Source of the DNA: Haematococcus lacustris
Lineage: Eukaryota; Chlorophyta; Chlorophyceae; Chlamydomonadales; Haematococcaceae
NCBI GenBank assembly: GCA_030144725.1
Contig: JASKMD010000018.1
Span: 4,549,803 to 4,613,802, forward strand
Direction: 5' to 3'
DNA length: 64,000 bases
Position 1 is the first letter of the stretch. Each line of letters opens with the position of its first letter. Of the stretch, positions 11,301-21,015 are shown in pieces. Position numbers and translations under genes: made by a program. The notes beneath the pieces were generated by a model. It did not search any database and was not told the origin of the DNA. It saw only the letters and a program-made list of their open reading frames with translations.

Positions 11301-14300
11301 AGCAACACAGCAGCAGCAGAGCTGGGCTGTGACAGCCAGCAGGTTCCATGCAGCTGCATGGCCATCCTGGTGAACTAAGCCTGGCATCAGTCTGGTGGCC
11401 TGTGCCCAATGCTTGCATTAGAACATTGATTGGAGCGTTCCCTGACCACCAAGCAGCACCTGGCTATACCCAGTCTGTTGCTAGCCACAAAGCCATAGAA
11501 CCACCAGCAGCATTGCCAAGTGGCCTTGGAGCCATGCTGCTGACTGACATTGCCCACTGACAAGTCAACGTTGTGAGCTGTGTTCAGGTGTAGGGTGTAG
11601 CATGGAGGGTATACACTTGTCCTTCAGTTTTTTAAAGGCACAGATGTGGTGGAGCTGGTGACGATGCATAAACAGGCGGACATGGTGTGGAGGCAGGGGC
11701 AGCCAGACCCCTAGCCAATGCTACACATGGTATTGGTGTCTTTTGTTGTTCTTCCCTGCTTTGTACCTCATACTGCCTCGTATATCCTGCTTTGTACCTC
11801 TTGCTCCCCTCTTGCTACATTGCCACATAGTGGAGGTGGCCACCGCTTCAGGAGGTCATTGCATTGGCTAGGGGGTGCTGTGTCTACAAGGAATAAACCA
11901 CTGTAAGCCGTGGTTGCCATCATGATAGTGAAGGTGGCCTCAGACTGCCCCAGGCTGTCATGCCGCAGCCAGCCATTGACTCAGGCAGTCAGTACCTCAA
12001 ACTATGGGTTGCACAGGCTGACAGTGATGGGGGCTGCTGGACTGTGAGTGCCACCGCCCTCCTGTCCCTGCAGGTGCCGCAGCTAGCCGACAAGTACCGG
12101 CTGGAGCTGGACGATGCCAACAGCAGCGGCACCGCCAGCCGGCAGCAGGGGACCCTAGCGCGGGGTGGAGGCAGCAGCAGCCGGCGGCTGGCGCACCCCT
12201 TGCAGCCTGGGCAAGAGGAGGGAGTGCTTGAGGAAGAGGGGGAGGAGGAGTGGGCTGAGGGGCAGGAGCAAGAGCAGGAGGTTGGAGGGGCGGGGTGGGG
12301 CCGGCGGGGCGGGGCAACCAAGCGGGGTGCGGGGCAGGCCAGTGCCGGCCAGCAGCTGCAGGTGAGAGGGGTGTGTTGGTGTCCACCCCACCCTGAGCAA
12401 GGGGGTCCAGCTGAGAAGGGCGAAGGGCTAGGCTGGGATAGGCTGCATGGTTCTAGGGTTTTGCAGGGCTCTTTAGGGAGGAGGGTGGGGTGTGGAGAGG
12501 CACTCTCACTCCCCCCACAAACGCCCTTCTCTACCTTGCACAGCAGCCAGGCAGCCCAGCCCAGCCTGCTGCTCGGCACTGCACCAGCAGCACCTAGCCC
12601 CAGCCCCAGGCCAAATCTCACCAGCCCCGTAAAGCTGCCAGTCCTAGGCCAATACTTACCAGCCCCAGGCCAAGTCCAGCCCTGCACACCTTCCTCACAC
12701 CTCCCTCACTCCCTCAGCTACCCCAACAGCAGGACGCTTCCATGCAGAGTGCCACACATGCCTAATGGCTGCTGCTGCTACTGTTGGGGCCTGTCACCGG
12801 CACTGCTGTCAGTCAACCAGCATGCCACTGCCTGCCACTGGCTGCGGGGCACGCCTCAGGTCAAGTACGCCAACAGGCGCGGCTTCCATCTGCAGCTGCC
12901 CTCCACCCTGGGACCTGCCCAGCGCCCTGTAAACCTGCCCAGGTAGCTTTCCTATCCATCCCTACCCCTACCCCTACACAGTAAGGTTCCTAGTCTGGGT
13001 TGGCCTGACTTTGCCGTACCCCTACCCCTACCCATACAGGCTCACCCCTTTCTATCCACCCGTACCCGTACCCCTACCCCTACCCCTACCCCTACCCCTA
13101 CCCCTACCCCTACCCCTACCCCTACCCCTACCCCTACCCCTACCCCTACCCCTACCCCTACCCCTACCCCTACCCCTACCCCTACCCCTACCCCTACCCC
13201 TACCCCTACCCCTACCCCTACCCCTACCCCTACCCCTACCCCTACCCCTACCCCTACCCCAACCCCAACCCCTACCCCTACCCCTACCCCTACCCCTACC
13301 CCTACCCCTACCCCTACCCCTACCCCTACCCCTACCCCTACCCCTACCCCTACCCCTACCCCTACCCCTACCCCTACCCCTACCCCTACCCCTACCCCTA
13401 CCCCTACCCCTACCCCTACCCCTACCCCTACCCCTACCCCTACCCCTACCCCTACCCCTACCCCTACCCCTACCCCTACCCCTACCCCTACCCCTACCCC
13501 TACCCCTACCCCTACCCCTACCCCTACCCCTACCCCTACCCCTACCCCTACCCCTACCCCTACCCCTACCCCTACCCCTACCCCTACCCCTACCCCTACA
13601 GGCTCCTTGCCCCTCCTTGCCCCTACTCCTTAGCTCACCCCTCCTCGCCTGTGCCCCTGCTATCGCTCCTGCCCCTACCCCGACCCCTGCCCCTTGCTCT
13701 GCTCTTCATTTGTCATCGAGATATTGCTTGAGGTGCCCTCTTCGCACGTGCCCCTGCCCCCGGCCCCACCCCTCCCCCTGGCTCAGGCCACAGCCTATGC
13801 CACTCCCGCCCCTCCTGGACCCCCCTCCCGCCCTCCCGCCCCTCCCCTTGGCTCCAGAGGCTGGCTGGTGTTGGAGAAGCGTGGGCGCAACAGCCTGCTG
13901 GCAGCCACCCACGAGCTCAACGCCCTGAACGCCCGGCTGCAGGATGCCGCTCATGACTGCCTGGTGCTCACCGAGCAGGTGTGGTAGGTTTGGAAGGCTG
14001 CATCTCCCTGTCACACCACCCGCTCTGATCTATACACATCTCAAACCACTGATGAGGTGGAAGGCTACATCTTTAGAATGCATGGCCTGCTGTACACGGC
14101 TCAATGCTGGGTGGTATTGGTCCTTGCTGCCAGGTGCTTGACGGCCTGGTGGCACATGTGGGTCTTCACATGCGGCTGCTGCTGCGCCTGGTTGACAGCC
14201 TGGCCTTGCTGGACATGCTGCTGGCGTTCGGGGAGGTGGCAGGCCATGCCCCTGCTGGCCGGCCCTACTGCAGGCCCCTGGTGCTGGAGGGGGGTGGGCG

Positions 14301-14753
14301 GCTGAGTATAACCCAGGTGGGGGGACAGCAGCAGGGGGGAGGGGCAGTAGCAGGGGGGTGGGGCAGCAGCAGGGTGGGAAGGCTACTACTGGTCAGGTGT
14401 AGTGTACTCAGGCATGGCCACCGCCGCCTCTGGCCTGCTTTGCAGCGTGTTGTACCTCATCCTACCTCATCCTACCATGTGCAGAGGCGCAATGGTCTGG
14501 CAGGCTGTGGCAAGGTTGCGAATGATATGCGGCTACTATGCCCTGAGGCACTGAACCCAGCCCTCCCACCATTTCATGCATGCTGTGCCGCAACCACCCA
14601 ACCACCTCCCCATGGCAGCTCTGGGTGGGTTTCACAGGGCCGTCACCCCCTGCTGGACGCCCGGCCTGACTCGGCCTGCCAACCTAACGACACCGACATG
14701 GACCAGGAGGAGGCGTGCCTGCACCTCATCACCGGCCCCAACATGGTGGCTTG

Positions 14754-14785
<32 letters not shown>

Positions 14786-17700
14786 GGAGGGCCGCAGCCG
14801 CCGCCGCCGCCGCCGCAGCAGCAGTAACAGCAACAGCAGCAGCAGCAGCGGCGGCAGAGTGCAGCAGCGGGCCAGCAGCAGCATGGAGTGGTGTGCGTCA
14901 CACAACATACCAGCAGCAGCCACAGCAGCAGCCGCAGTGGGCTGGCTGCTCTGTGACCTCAGTGACCCCACAGGGGCTCCTGATTGGCCCGCCATCCCCC
15001 TTTACCCCCACCCCTTTTTACCCCCCTACCGCCCCCACCCTACCCCGCCCTCACCCTTACCCACCCACCCTACCCCCCCCCCCTATCCCCCACCCTACCC
15101 AGCCCCCTGCCTGTCCCCCCTGCTGCTGTGTGGCCACAGGCAGGCAAGAGCACCTACCTGAAGCAGGTGGCCCTGCTGGTGGTGATGGCCCAAGCGGGCT
15201 GCCTGGTGCCGGCTGCTGCTATGGCCTTCAGGTAAGCCACGCTTATGGCCACGCATTGTCTGTCAGCAATCAGGTCAGCAGCAGCAGTCAGGTGGCCTTC
15301 AGGTGAGCCGCTTGGAGGCTGAAAGAAAAAAGGCGAAAAGTGTAGAAAATGAAGAGAAAGCTCAAAGGTCCTGAAACGCACTGTCAGTCAGCAGGCAGGG
15401 AGCAGCAGGTGAGGCAGCAGGCTGCACGGCTCAACAGCTTAACAACAGCCTGGGCAGCTTTACTCAACGAACGTGCAGGTCAGCAACCCTGTGCAGCAGG
15501 CAGGGGCAGGCAGGGTGCCTGGGCAGGGTGCCTGGGCAGGGGCAAGCGGGTGGTAGCTAGTGTGTAGTCGGTTTACTGAATGGGAGTCTACCCGGCAGGG
15601 ATGGCAGGGAGCGGGGTAGTGGTAGTGCTGGAAAAAATGAAACGCGGGTAGCAGGCTGGCTGGGCAGGGTCAGAGGCAGGGTGGGCAGGGAGCAGCGAGC
15701 CGGCTGGGCAGGAGCAGCAGGCAGGGTGTGTAATTACAACCTTCCGCCCCGTCATGCGGTTAGTGGCTCAGTTGGCGCCTACACCTGAGAGGTCGCAAGA
15801 TCGATCCACAACGACGGAATTGTTCCCAACGCGAGTAAAGGGACGGTCCCCCTCCAGGCAAGGGCGGCCAACTATCAAATGGAGCAAATAAAGAAGTCCA
15901 GTCACGCTTCCTCGGGAGAGTAGTTCTTTCTTTCTTTCTTTCCTTATAATAGCGCGCTTGGGGAGAATTCAGGCGAGTTCACCTAGAGCATGGGGCGCAG
16001 CACTGACAATGCCCTGACACCCCCGCTTTGCCTAGACAGGCCCCTCACCCCTGCCTGCCTGAACTGGCCCTGCACCCCTGCCTTGCCTGAAGAGGCCCTT
16101 CACCCCTGCCTTGCCTAAACAGGTCCTTCTCCCCTGCCTTGTCTGAACAGGCCCTTCACCCGTCTGTTCACCCGCATGGGCACCGGGGACTCCATAGAGA
16201 CCAACGCTAGCAGCTTCATGATGGAGATGCAGGTCAGCTGTCAGCTGCGGACCTGACTGCTCCGGCTGATGCCTGCCTGCATTCTTCTTCTTTTTCCTCT
16301 TCTTCTTTTTCTTCTCTTTCTTTGACTGAACCCGCTAGCCCCCTTCAGATATCTGTGCCCTAGCACCCTGGCACCCCTATTACACCTAGGCCAGAGGGTC
16401 TGCGCTCCCTCTCACACAGTCACAGCTTTGCCCTATGTCAACCACAGCTTTGTATCCATTGATCAGCCAAACTCTCCCTACTCACACTCATTACACCTTG
16501 CATGGCACACCTTGTATGCCCTGCTCCCTCCCCTCCTCTCCTCCCTCCCCTCCTTTCCTCCCTCCCCTCCTCTCTCTCCTCTGCCACCCCCTCATCCCCA
16601 ATCCCTACCTCCCTACCCCTCCTCTCATCCACCCAGCCATGGCTACCTCAAGGCTGGCCAAGTCACACCTTTCCTCCCACTTACGCGCTCCATGCATCCC
16701 CACCCATGTCTCCCAGGAGGTCGCCAATATCCTGGACCACGCTGACAGCCACAGCCTGGTACTGGTGGATGAGCTGGGTCGCGCCACCTCCACCTCTGAT
16801 GGCGTGGCTCTGGCCTGGGCTGTGTGTGAGGAGCTGCTGCGCTGCCGGGTGCTGGCACTGTTCGCCACCCACTTCCAGCAGCTGGAGGCTCTCACCCTCA
16901 CCTACTCACATGCACGGCTGTGGCGCCTAATGGTGAGGGGTGCTGGGGCAGGGCAGGGTGGAGCAGGGCGGAGCAAGGCGCAGCGGAGCAGTGCGGGGGA
17001 AGAATGGGTAGGCAACGCAGGGTTGCCTGAGGCAAGATTGGGTAGATGCTTCCACAAGATGCTCCTCTGGCCATGCTTCCACTGCTCCCGCTGTCATAGC
17101 CTTCGTGGTCGACATCACTGCTGCTCTTGTCCCTCCCGGATCCAGGTCAATGCCGCCCCGCAGCACCTGGACTTCACCTGGCAGCTGAAGGGCGGGCGCC
17201 AGGCACCCCTGCCCCTTCACTACGGCCTGACCCTGGCTGCCAGCCTGGGCTTCCCACCACCACTCCTAGAGCGAGCCAGAAGGTTGGTGCCAGCTCGTCC
17301 ACTACTTCATCTGACCACGCCATTTCACCTCACCGTGTGTCAAATCTGACCAGATCCATGTGTTGGATTTGACCCTGCGAGATCTGACCTTGCTGGCTGA
17401 CCACCCTACCAGCTGCACCCTAGTGCTTAGCAGTCTAGCGAAACTCATGTGTGCTGCCCATGGCACACCATTACAGCCCATGCAGGTGTCCACGGTATTA
17501 CATGGTGCATGGACACATGTACATGGTGGCGCATGGTAGTGTTGCATGGCATGCAGGGTGGCTGCTCTCGTGCAAATCAGAGAAGCAGCCTGTCTTCCGA
17601 CCTTAGTATCGGCATCGTCACCCCTTCCTCTCCACACAAGCCCTCAAGCCCCCTCACAGGCCGGCTGGCCCCCAGCCCCTGGGCAGGCTACTGCCAGGAT

Positions 17701-17923
17701 GCCGCAGCAGCACACTCGGGCACCAGGTCCTGCCCAGCAGGAGCAGCAAGACCGCCTGGCACACGGCAGTGGAGGCCTGGGGGAAAGGGGTGAGGAGGCA
17801 GCAGCAAGCTGGGCTCGGGAACTAGCTCAGGTGACGCTGCAGGTGGAAGCATTGGTGCAACAGCTGGGTGTGGACCCTCTGACGGCTGACGATGGCAAAG
17901 GTGGGCTCTGTGCTGGTGACTGA
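2367..17923 (+). CDS. MSH4: MSH4, meiotic MutS homologue, 16 exons
   Basis: MSH4 pairs with MSH5 as a clamp on recombination intermediates and promotes meiotic crossovers. The protein lacks the mismatch-binding domain and has connector, lever, clamp and ATPase parts. Exons: 2367-2949 (or to 3099), 3280 (or 3385)-3593, 4321-4579, 4900-5069, 5674-5730, 8121-8195, 12074-12361, 12860-12942, 13858-13978, 14134-14316, 14638-14745, 15140-15231, 16151-16232, 16717-16932, 17146-17282, 17698-17923. Phases match at every junction, giving about 1,000 residues, close to the family length. Landmarks: [109 protein letters not shown]. The signature HxGL(L)xA tail is MSH4-like rather than MSH2, MSH5 or MSH6. 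The 3' end of exon 1 and start of exon 2 are uncertain. An in-frame (ACC)n tract at about 2,973-3,027 would add a Thr run if exon 1 extends to 3,099. Intron 5 begins with GC. Confidence 0.93.
3855..4248. repeat. (CCCCTG)n hexamer array in MSH4 intron 2
   Basis: About 65 nearly perfect CCCCTG units lie wholly within the intron between exons 2 and 3. The repeat gives long Pro/Ala, Leu/Pro and Gly/Ala frames, all spurious. The complementary strand is G-rich. The array ends 72 bp before the exon 3 acceptor. Confidence 0.97.
6253..7506 (-). mobile_element. Fanzor-family copy A in MSH4 intron 5, internally deleted
   Basis: The body is 6270-7489, antisense to MSH4. It is flanked by direct repeats 7490-7506 and 6253-6269 (GGGCTGACTAGNTGTTG in element sense, one mismatch). 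The N-terminal exon starts at 7397 with [15 protein letters not shown], and a later segment encodes [17 protein letters not shown]. The C-terminal part encodes [15 protein letters not shown], the RuvC-III-like motif of TnpB/Fanzor proteins. The central RuvC-I/II region is missing: the reading runs from [13 protein letters not shown] straight into RPAWSQ. A small deletion near 6,605 also shifts the C-terminal tail. The 3' noncoding region with both hairpins is kept. It is not a working nuclease gene but may be a non-autonomous mobile unit. Confidence 0.82.
7460..7485. repeat. Perfect 26 bp palindrome
   Basis: CATGGTGGGATGA is followed directly by its exact reverse complement, with no spacer. 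It sits at the 5' end of Fanzor copy A, just inside the target-site duplication. It may be target DNA copied during insertion or a fold-back formed at the 5' junction. Confidence 0.95.
8958..10937 (+). CDS. Intronless F-box/leucine-rich-repeat protein nested in MSH4 intron 6
   Basis: A 659-residue ORF starting MTDTDIDTT at an ATG. Residues around 52-95 contain [20 protein letters not shown], an F-box-like helix start matching DLPIDILFQLLQRV in the tandem genes at 34-39 kb. LRR-type segments follow: [63 protein letters not shown] 14-residue unit, [12 protein letters not shown] / [12 protein letters not shown], is repeated directly. A C-terminal LRR block includes [14 protein letters not shown]-box/LRR proteins usually select substrates for SCF ubiquitin ligases; the substrate here is unknown. 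The gene is on the same strand as MSH4 and wholly inside its intron, which suggests retroposition or transposition of an intronless family. The F-box is weak, so the role is inferred. Confidence 0.8.
   Translation: MTDTDIDTTSTPIFKPAPSKGTPAASNVQPRSQEELGAQSPGVVRAGFDFCDLPFDITSAIWRRLSAHSRRQLLLCSKGVVMAMLREAPAIRLELRPPTWTRRGLPQFLVQALSTRTRRLLIAITMRLPPGAKGITVAGLVASSLSCLRPCHAAQQVSFTFLLNNMGSASQRSEWTPDCTTATTAKFPCLTGLTLRWCSLGSGTLHHLLSHRPLCSQLQQLDLSETPPANSPAGQGMKSWLQGRRNFGSCNLSQLSLQLSGSPAALPSLLPLASHLTRLTLTHNGLPCGLPTFLPIIAPLTRLVCLELRLGHVKADCSGLERFVPCLPRCLHSLLLPGVRVSGLQQLDALLATTQLTRLHLHSISWPADSGPGGSLLESRADSACSWQQLQLDDWEGKRHWAMLDDWEGKHPWAMLARLPLHSLTQPFHIPFLPLHTCPCPNLLAAVVANLSRCRPGLLEVEVASIRGCWAGVDLDEDPAAAAAAALGSDPDSAPPHSSIPPHRPVARQSPPRPTLTVSQVLILIAPLRHRIKGVELPFQQVSVPRLAALAVALPAATRLRCTGYGPDYSGQPGFDWSLLPSLLPSLTHVEVQRVRLQAELVEALQRLDQDPRAMGLALRINWLNTSSAPPDALQKMMGLVSGAGGLSLDVLGSGPGWP
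10938..12073. other. Rest of MSH4 intron 6; G-rich simple sequence
   Basis: About 11,106-11,240 is a degenerate GGGTGGGTT/GGTTGG tract on the + strand. The rest contains no recognisable gene. It is intronic sequence ahead of exon 7. Confidence 0.6.
13062..13599. repeat. (CCCCTA)n array in MSH4 intron 8
   Basis: About 89 tandem CCCCTA units with a few variants (CCCCAA near 13,259-13,270), preceded by scattered degenerate units from 12,959. The complementary unit TAGGGG is one base from common telomeric units such as TTAGGG, so the array resembles an interstitial telomere-like satellite. It lies inside the intron between exons 8 and 9. The Leu/Pro frames over it are spurious. Confidence 0.96.
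14638..15231 (+). CDS. MSH4: MSH4 exons 11-12: Walker A split by an intron
   Basis: Exon 11 (14638-14745) ends exactly after the codons for ITGPNM and exon 12 (15140-15231) begins with AGKSTYLKQ. Splicing therefore rebuilds the MutS P-loop as GPNMAGKST. Most MutS proteins have S or G at the A position, so this is a mild substitution. The intron between them starts with GTGGCT, holds a CAG/CCG-rich tract (14755-14830) and a C-rich stretch, and ends GCCACAG. Retaining it would put a poly-Gln/Ala run in the ATP-binding loop and destroy it. Confidence 0.9.
14755..14830. repeat. CAG/CCG trinucleotide tract in MSH4 intron 11
   Basis: A run of about ten CAG units is followed by GCAGCCGCC-type repeats. 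It starts 10 bp after the intron 5' splice site, directly beside the P-loop exon, so expansion could affect splicing. Confidence 0.9.
15750..15945 (+). mobile_element. Probable tRNA-derived SINE in MSH4 intron 12
   Basis: The head contains TGGCTCAGTTGG (15764-15775), a good match to the tRNA internal A box, and GCAAGATCGATCC (15795-15807), matching the B box, at near-normal spacing. The head is not a full cloverleaf: the acceptor and anticodon arms do not pair convincingly. A unique body follows, then a (TTTC)n tail at about 15,925-15,943. This head-body-tail order is typical of Pol III-transcribed SINEs. I could not define target-site duplications. Confidence 0.65.
16151..17282 (+). CDS. MSH4: MSH4 exons 13-15: ATPase signature, Walker B and C-terminal core
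   Basis: Exon 13 encodes [18 protein letters not shown], the MutS loop following the P-loop (compare the ST/N-x-ESxF loop of other MutS proteins). Exon 14 encodes [16 protein letters not shown] (Walker B plus the MutS signature) and the FATHFQQLE His switch. Exon 15 encodes [10 protein letters not shown] and [20 protein letters not shown], the C-terminal part of the ATPase, which closely resembles plant MSH4. The catalytic residues look intact, so the gene appears functional. Confidence 0.9.
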
Positions 17924-18005
17924 GGCAGCAGTTGAGGCAGAGGGGCAAACTTTGCAAAAGCAGAATGGGGGGGCTATCCGCAACCATCAGCACTCGTAGT
18001 CGTAG

Positions 18006-18341
18006 GTCATCGCTTCAAGCGGTTCTAGTGCGCATAATAATGTGGGTGATGGTGTGGCGCATGCTGCAGGACTGGCTCCGAGCACTGCTGGCTACGAAGC
18101 TGACGAGGGCGATCCTTTCTCGTGGCTGGGAGAAGGCGATGGCGCGGCGCCTGACGCCGTCTGGGGTGCGCTGGGCCTCGATGAGGCGTCGCGGTTGCCG
18201 CTCAGGGCAGAGGACGCAAAAGCCGTAGAATCCGCAAGCTGTGGCAATCGTTGGGACGCGAAGGCGTTGGAGACTTGCCCGCAGCTGGCCGGCCTGCTCG
18301 CGAGGCTCCGCACGTTGCGAGCGAGGCTGGCGGCGGGCTAG
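18006..18341 (+). CDS. Unidentified ORF segment after MSH4
   Basis: An open frame without an ATG start runs from 18,006 to a stop at 18,339-18,341 and could be a final exon, since it follows a possible acceptor (GTCGTAG). It reads acidic, then ends in an Arg/Leu-rich helix-like stretch (LARLRTLRARLAAG). It might be the 3' exon of an alternative MSH4 form or of a small separate gene. I recognise no domain. Confidence 0.25.
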   Translation, partial: VIASSGSSAHNNVGDGVAHAAGLAPSTAGYEADEGDPFSWLGEGDGAAPDAVWGALGLDEASRLPLRAEDAKAVESASCGNRWDAKALETCPQLAGLLARLRTLRARLAAG

Positions 18342-19040
18342 GGCAGATGCATTGGACAATCTGCTGGTTGCTACAGCAATGCTCCTTGGGCGTGCGCTGA
18401 GTGCCAGAAGGACACCTGCCAGAGAATGTGGGCTGAGAGGGGGAGGGGGAGGGGGAGTGAGAGGGAAGAATACTTTCAACCAACACATCAATGCTATGAC
18501 AGGCTCTCGGATTGGTATGTCACCCGCTTTGTGGCTGTGCTGGGTAAACACATGCAATGCGTACTAACTGGGCCGAACCTTGATTCCTTCATGATTGTCT
18601 TGCATGTTCATGCAGGGCTCCATGCATGGCTCCATAGTGGTGGTAACTCATGGCTGGGTTCAAGTCTTGGCCATTTCACAGATCTGGATCTTGTTGCATA
18701 TACCGTAGTGATACGCCTTGTTGGTGATTTCACCAAATTATTTCGTTACCAAATTGTATCAACAATTGTTTGAGCACGCGGCTGTCACACAGCAGCCGCT
18801 CTGATAGCGGTGGGAGCGAGAGTGATAGTGAGGATGATGAGGCTGTGATGGAAGCAGACACACTCTTCAGTGCTTGAAGGCGGCTGCCCCAATAGTGAAC
18901 AAATGCATGTGTAGCCAACGTGCTATTGCTAGGTGTTGCACTTACAGCAGGCAGCCTCTGCCTTCGTAGATGAATTGAGAATTGAGAGTCACCAAACATG
19001 TATCACTTGAATGTTTGAGTCAGGCGCTGTCACCAAATAT

Positions 19041-19816
19041 GTAAGGTTCCCAAATAGACATCTCTATGTCCCATGTAGTAAATAGTATAGACTAGAGATA
19101 GTAAATAGTGTAGACTAGTCGACTATTTCGTCACCAAATCAGCTCGTTTCAGTCGCAACGGGGCGTACATTAGCTCACCAGACACGTCGTGCTAGTCTTA
19201 AGAGCAGTCAGTATCAGTTGCTATTCTGTTGATCTGCCGGCCAAAGGATTGCCCACTTCCTTATCGACGAACTCCGATGGCTGCAGCTGCTGGCCCATCG
19301 GGCGGCACGCAGCCAAAGAGGAAGCTGGGAGCATTAGAATTGCAGACCAAGCTTCGAGATAGCATCTACAGCAAGCGCTTCTCATTTCAGGTCTATGAGT
19401 TTCAAGGACAAAGCGTTTGCAAAGCCGTTTGCGGCGATTGTGACCAGTCCTATAGCTGCGTGAACATGTCTACCACAAATGAACACAAGTGCAAGCCAAA
19501 GCGACAGCGTGCGTTCACGACACCAGATGGACCAGCAGCAGCAGCAGCCGCAGAGCATCTCCGAGGCCGCAAACCCCCTATTTCAGATGTCCATGTCAAG
19601 ATGTCAATGCCCGTGTCTTTGACTCTATATACTCTATTAACTGCAACAATGATGACAACGAGTCTTCCCGTTGAAACTGCTAATAGCTCTGCAATCGCCT
19701 AGGACAAGTTTTTTTTTTGCATGGAGCGACTAGACTATCTCTATTCTAGTCAAAAATAGTACTATTTCGACTAGTACTATATCTAGTCTATTTATAGTCT
19801 ATTTTAGGAACCTTAC
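19041..19816 (+). mobile_element. Small hAT-like element with BED-finger ORF
   Basis: The ends GTAAGGTTCC (19041) and GGAACCTTAC (ending 19816) are perfect inverted repeats. They are flanked by AAATAT on both sides (19035-19040, 19817-19822). The subterminal regions are rich in TAGACTAG/CTAGTCTA motifs in both orientations, as is common where a transposase binds. The only ORF has a BED-type zinc finger, common at the N-terminus of hAT transposases. No catalytic domain remains, so the copy is non-autonomous. hAT elements normally give 8 bp duplications; the 6 bp seen leaves the class open. Confidence 0.65.
19277..19702 (+). CDS. BED-type zinc-finger fragment of a transposase
   Basis: The ORF from the ATG at 19277 starts MAAAAGPSGGTQPKRK. 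It has WxxF-like aromatic spacing (KRFSFQVYEFQG) before CGDCDQSYSCVNMSTTNEHKC, a C-x2-C...H-x-C BED finger. Downstream are a basic KPKRQR patch, an Ala run and no RNase H fold. It would bind transposon ends. It is truncated compared with full hAT transposases of over 600 residues. Confidence 0.55.
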   Translation: MAAAAGPSGGTQPKRKLGALELQTKLRDSIYSKRFSFQVYEFQGQSVCKAVCGDCDQSYSCVNMSTTNEHKCKPKRQRAFTTPDGPAAAAAAEHLRGRKPPISDVHVKMSMPVSLTLYTLLTATMMTTSLPVETANSSAIA

Positions 19817-20260
19817 AAATATGTGCCGAAGGAGTCTTTGGGTCAGGCGCCCCCAACTAACAGAAAACCTACCCCTGGTAGTAGGACGGCTGTAACTTTG
19901 CACTTACTGCGCCAAAGATTATGCTAGATGATCCACAATGTAGCTAACCCAGCCAGCTACCTTTCACCCACTTTATATAATTATACACTAGGTAGGCCGT
20001 GCACAGCAAAGCATCAAAGTTAGTAATTCAAATTTGTGCCGGTTCGGGGCATGCAGTCATCGCTGCGACCACCCGCGTCGCTTAGGCTGCTCTACACGAG
20101 CATGCGCATCGGCAGAAGCAGTCGGATCGGAAAACGGTTGCGGATATGTGGCACGAAGGCGGTTGGCAGGTGCGGTTGGGAGAGGTGACCGCTACAGCCT
20201 CTGTTGCGCACTTCACAACCTGAGTTGGCGCTGGGGGCCTGTCTAACTATGTCTCGTGTG

Positions 20261-20970
20261 TCACCGCTTGCGCTTGTTAGCTGTCCGGGGCTGCCCCAAC
20301 CCAGCAGGTGTGGTACGCTTGCGGAGCGTGCAGCCAGGAGCTGGCGCTTGAGTCATAGCAGCCTGCCCCTCGGTGGCGAATGCAGCCAGTACCAACTGAT
20401 ACATGTGGCCGAAATCAGGTGATGCAGGCGGCCCTTTGCCCTGCTGCTGGGGTGGTTGCTGTGGGGGTGGCTGTGGGGGCGGGTGGGCCTGTGGGGGGGG
20501 CACATCAGCTGGCACAACTCTGCTGCACCCTGCTGTTGTTGTTGCTGCTGCCACACGCTGCTGGCTTGCATGGTCCCCCACATTCACCACAACCACCCCA
20601 ACATTGCAAGCAGCTGCTGTGGCTTTGCGTGCGGCTGTGGCCGGTGCCCTGGCTACGGCTGAAGCCACCTCATGCAGCCGCACTGCAGCGTGAAGTCTTG
20701 CACATCTATGTTGTTGAGGGTGGACCTATGTGTGTGCAGGGACATATGCTCCAGGAGCGCAGGCAGCTCCATGAAGCGACCAGCTCCATGCTTCAGTAGC
20801 TGTAGCAAGGACTCCACCGGGGCATTGGAGGTGGGACATGCCAGGAAGTACACCTCAAGGTGGAGGCGCAACTCGGTGCTGCATGGGCTGCCCTCAGCCA
20901 TGGCCTGGATGTCCTGTTGGAATTGGCGCCACGTGCAATGAGGGTCCCACACACCCAGGGCACCAGGCAC
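20261..20970 (-). CDS. Unidentified minus-strand ORFs inside the TIR element
   Basis: Two overlapping frames (20653-20970 and 20261-20683) probably belong to one gene with a frameshift or intron near 20,670. The first has a leucine-rich helical segment (APVESLLQLLKHGAGRFMEL). The second is Ala-rich, then Pro/Gln-rich, and ends with PGCTLRKRTTPAGL and a basic KRKR tail. A sequence resembling this C-terminal motif is seen antisense near 50,435-50,510, suggesting a transposon-borne family. No known domain is recognised. Confidence 0.35.
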
Positions 20971-21015
20971 TGCTCATTCACGAACAGCTCTCTGCACAGG
21001 AGCGCAGGCAGCTCC

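Noticed and set aside
14104..15306. A 400-codon ORF with a poly-Gln run
   Set aside because: It reads through MSH4 exons 10-12 and their introns. Splicing at GT/AG restores the MutS motifs and removes the Gln/Ala run.
15757..15830. A functional tRNA gene
   Set aside because: The A and B boxes are good, but the acceptor and anticodon stems do not pair, and a SINE-like body and TTTC tail follow.
16240..16330. Pyrimidine-rich CTTCTT tract as a separate element
   Set aside because: It is a low-complexity intron tract between MSH4 exons 13 and 14.
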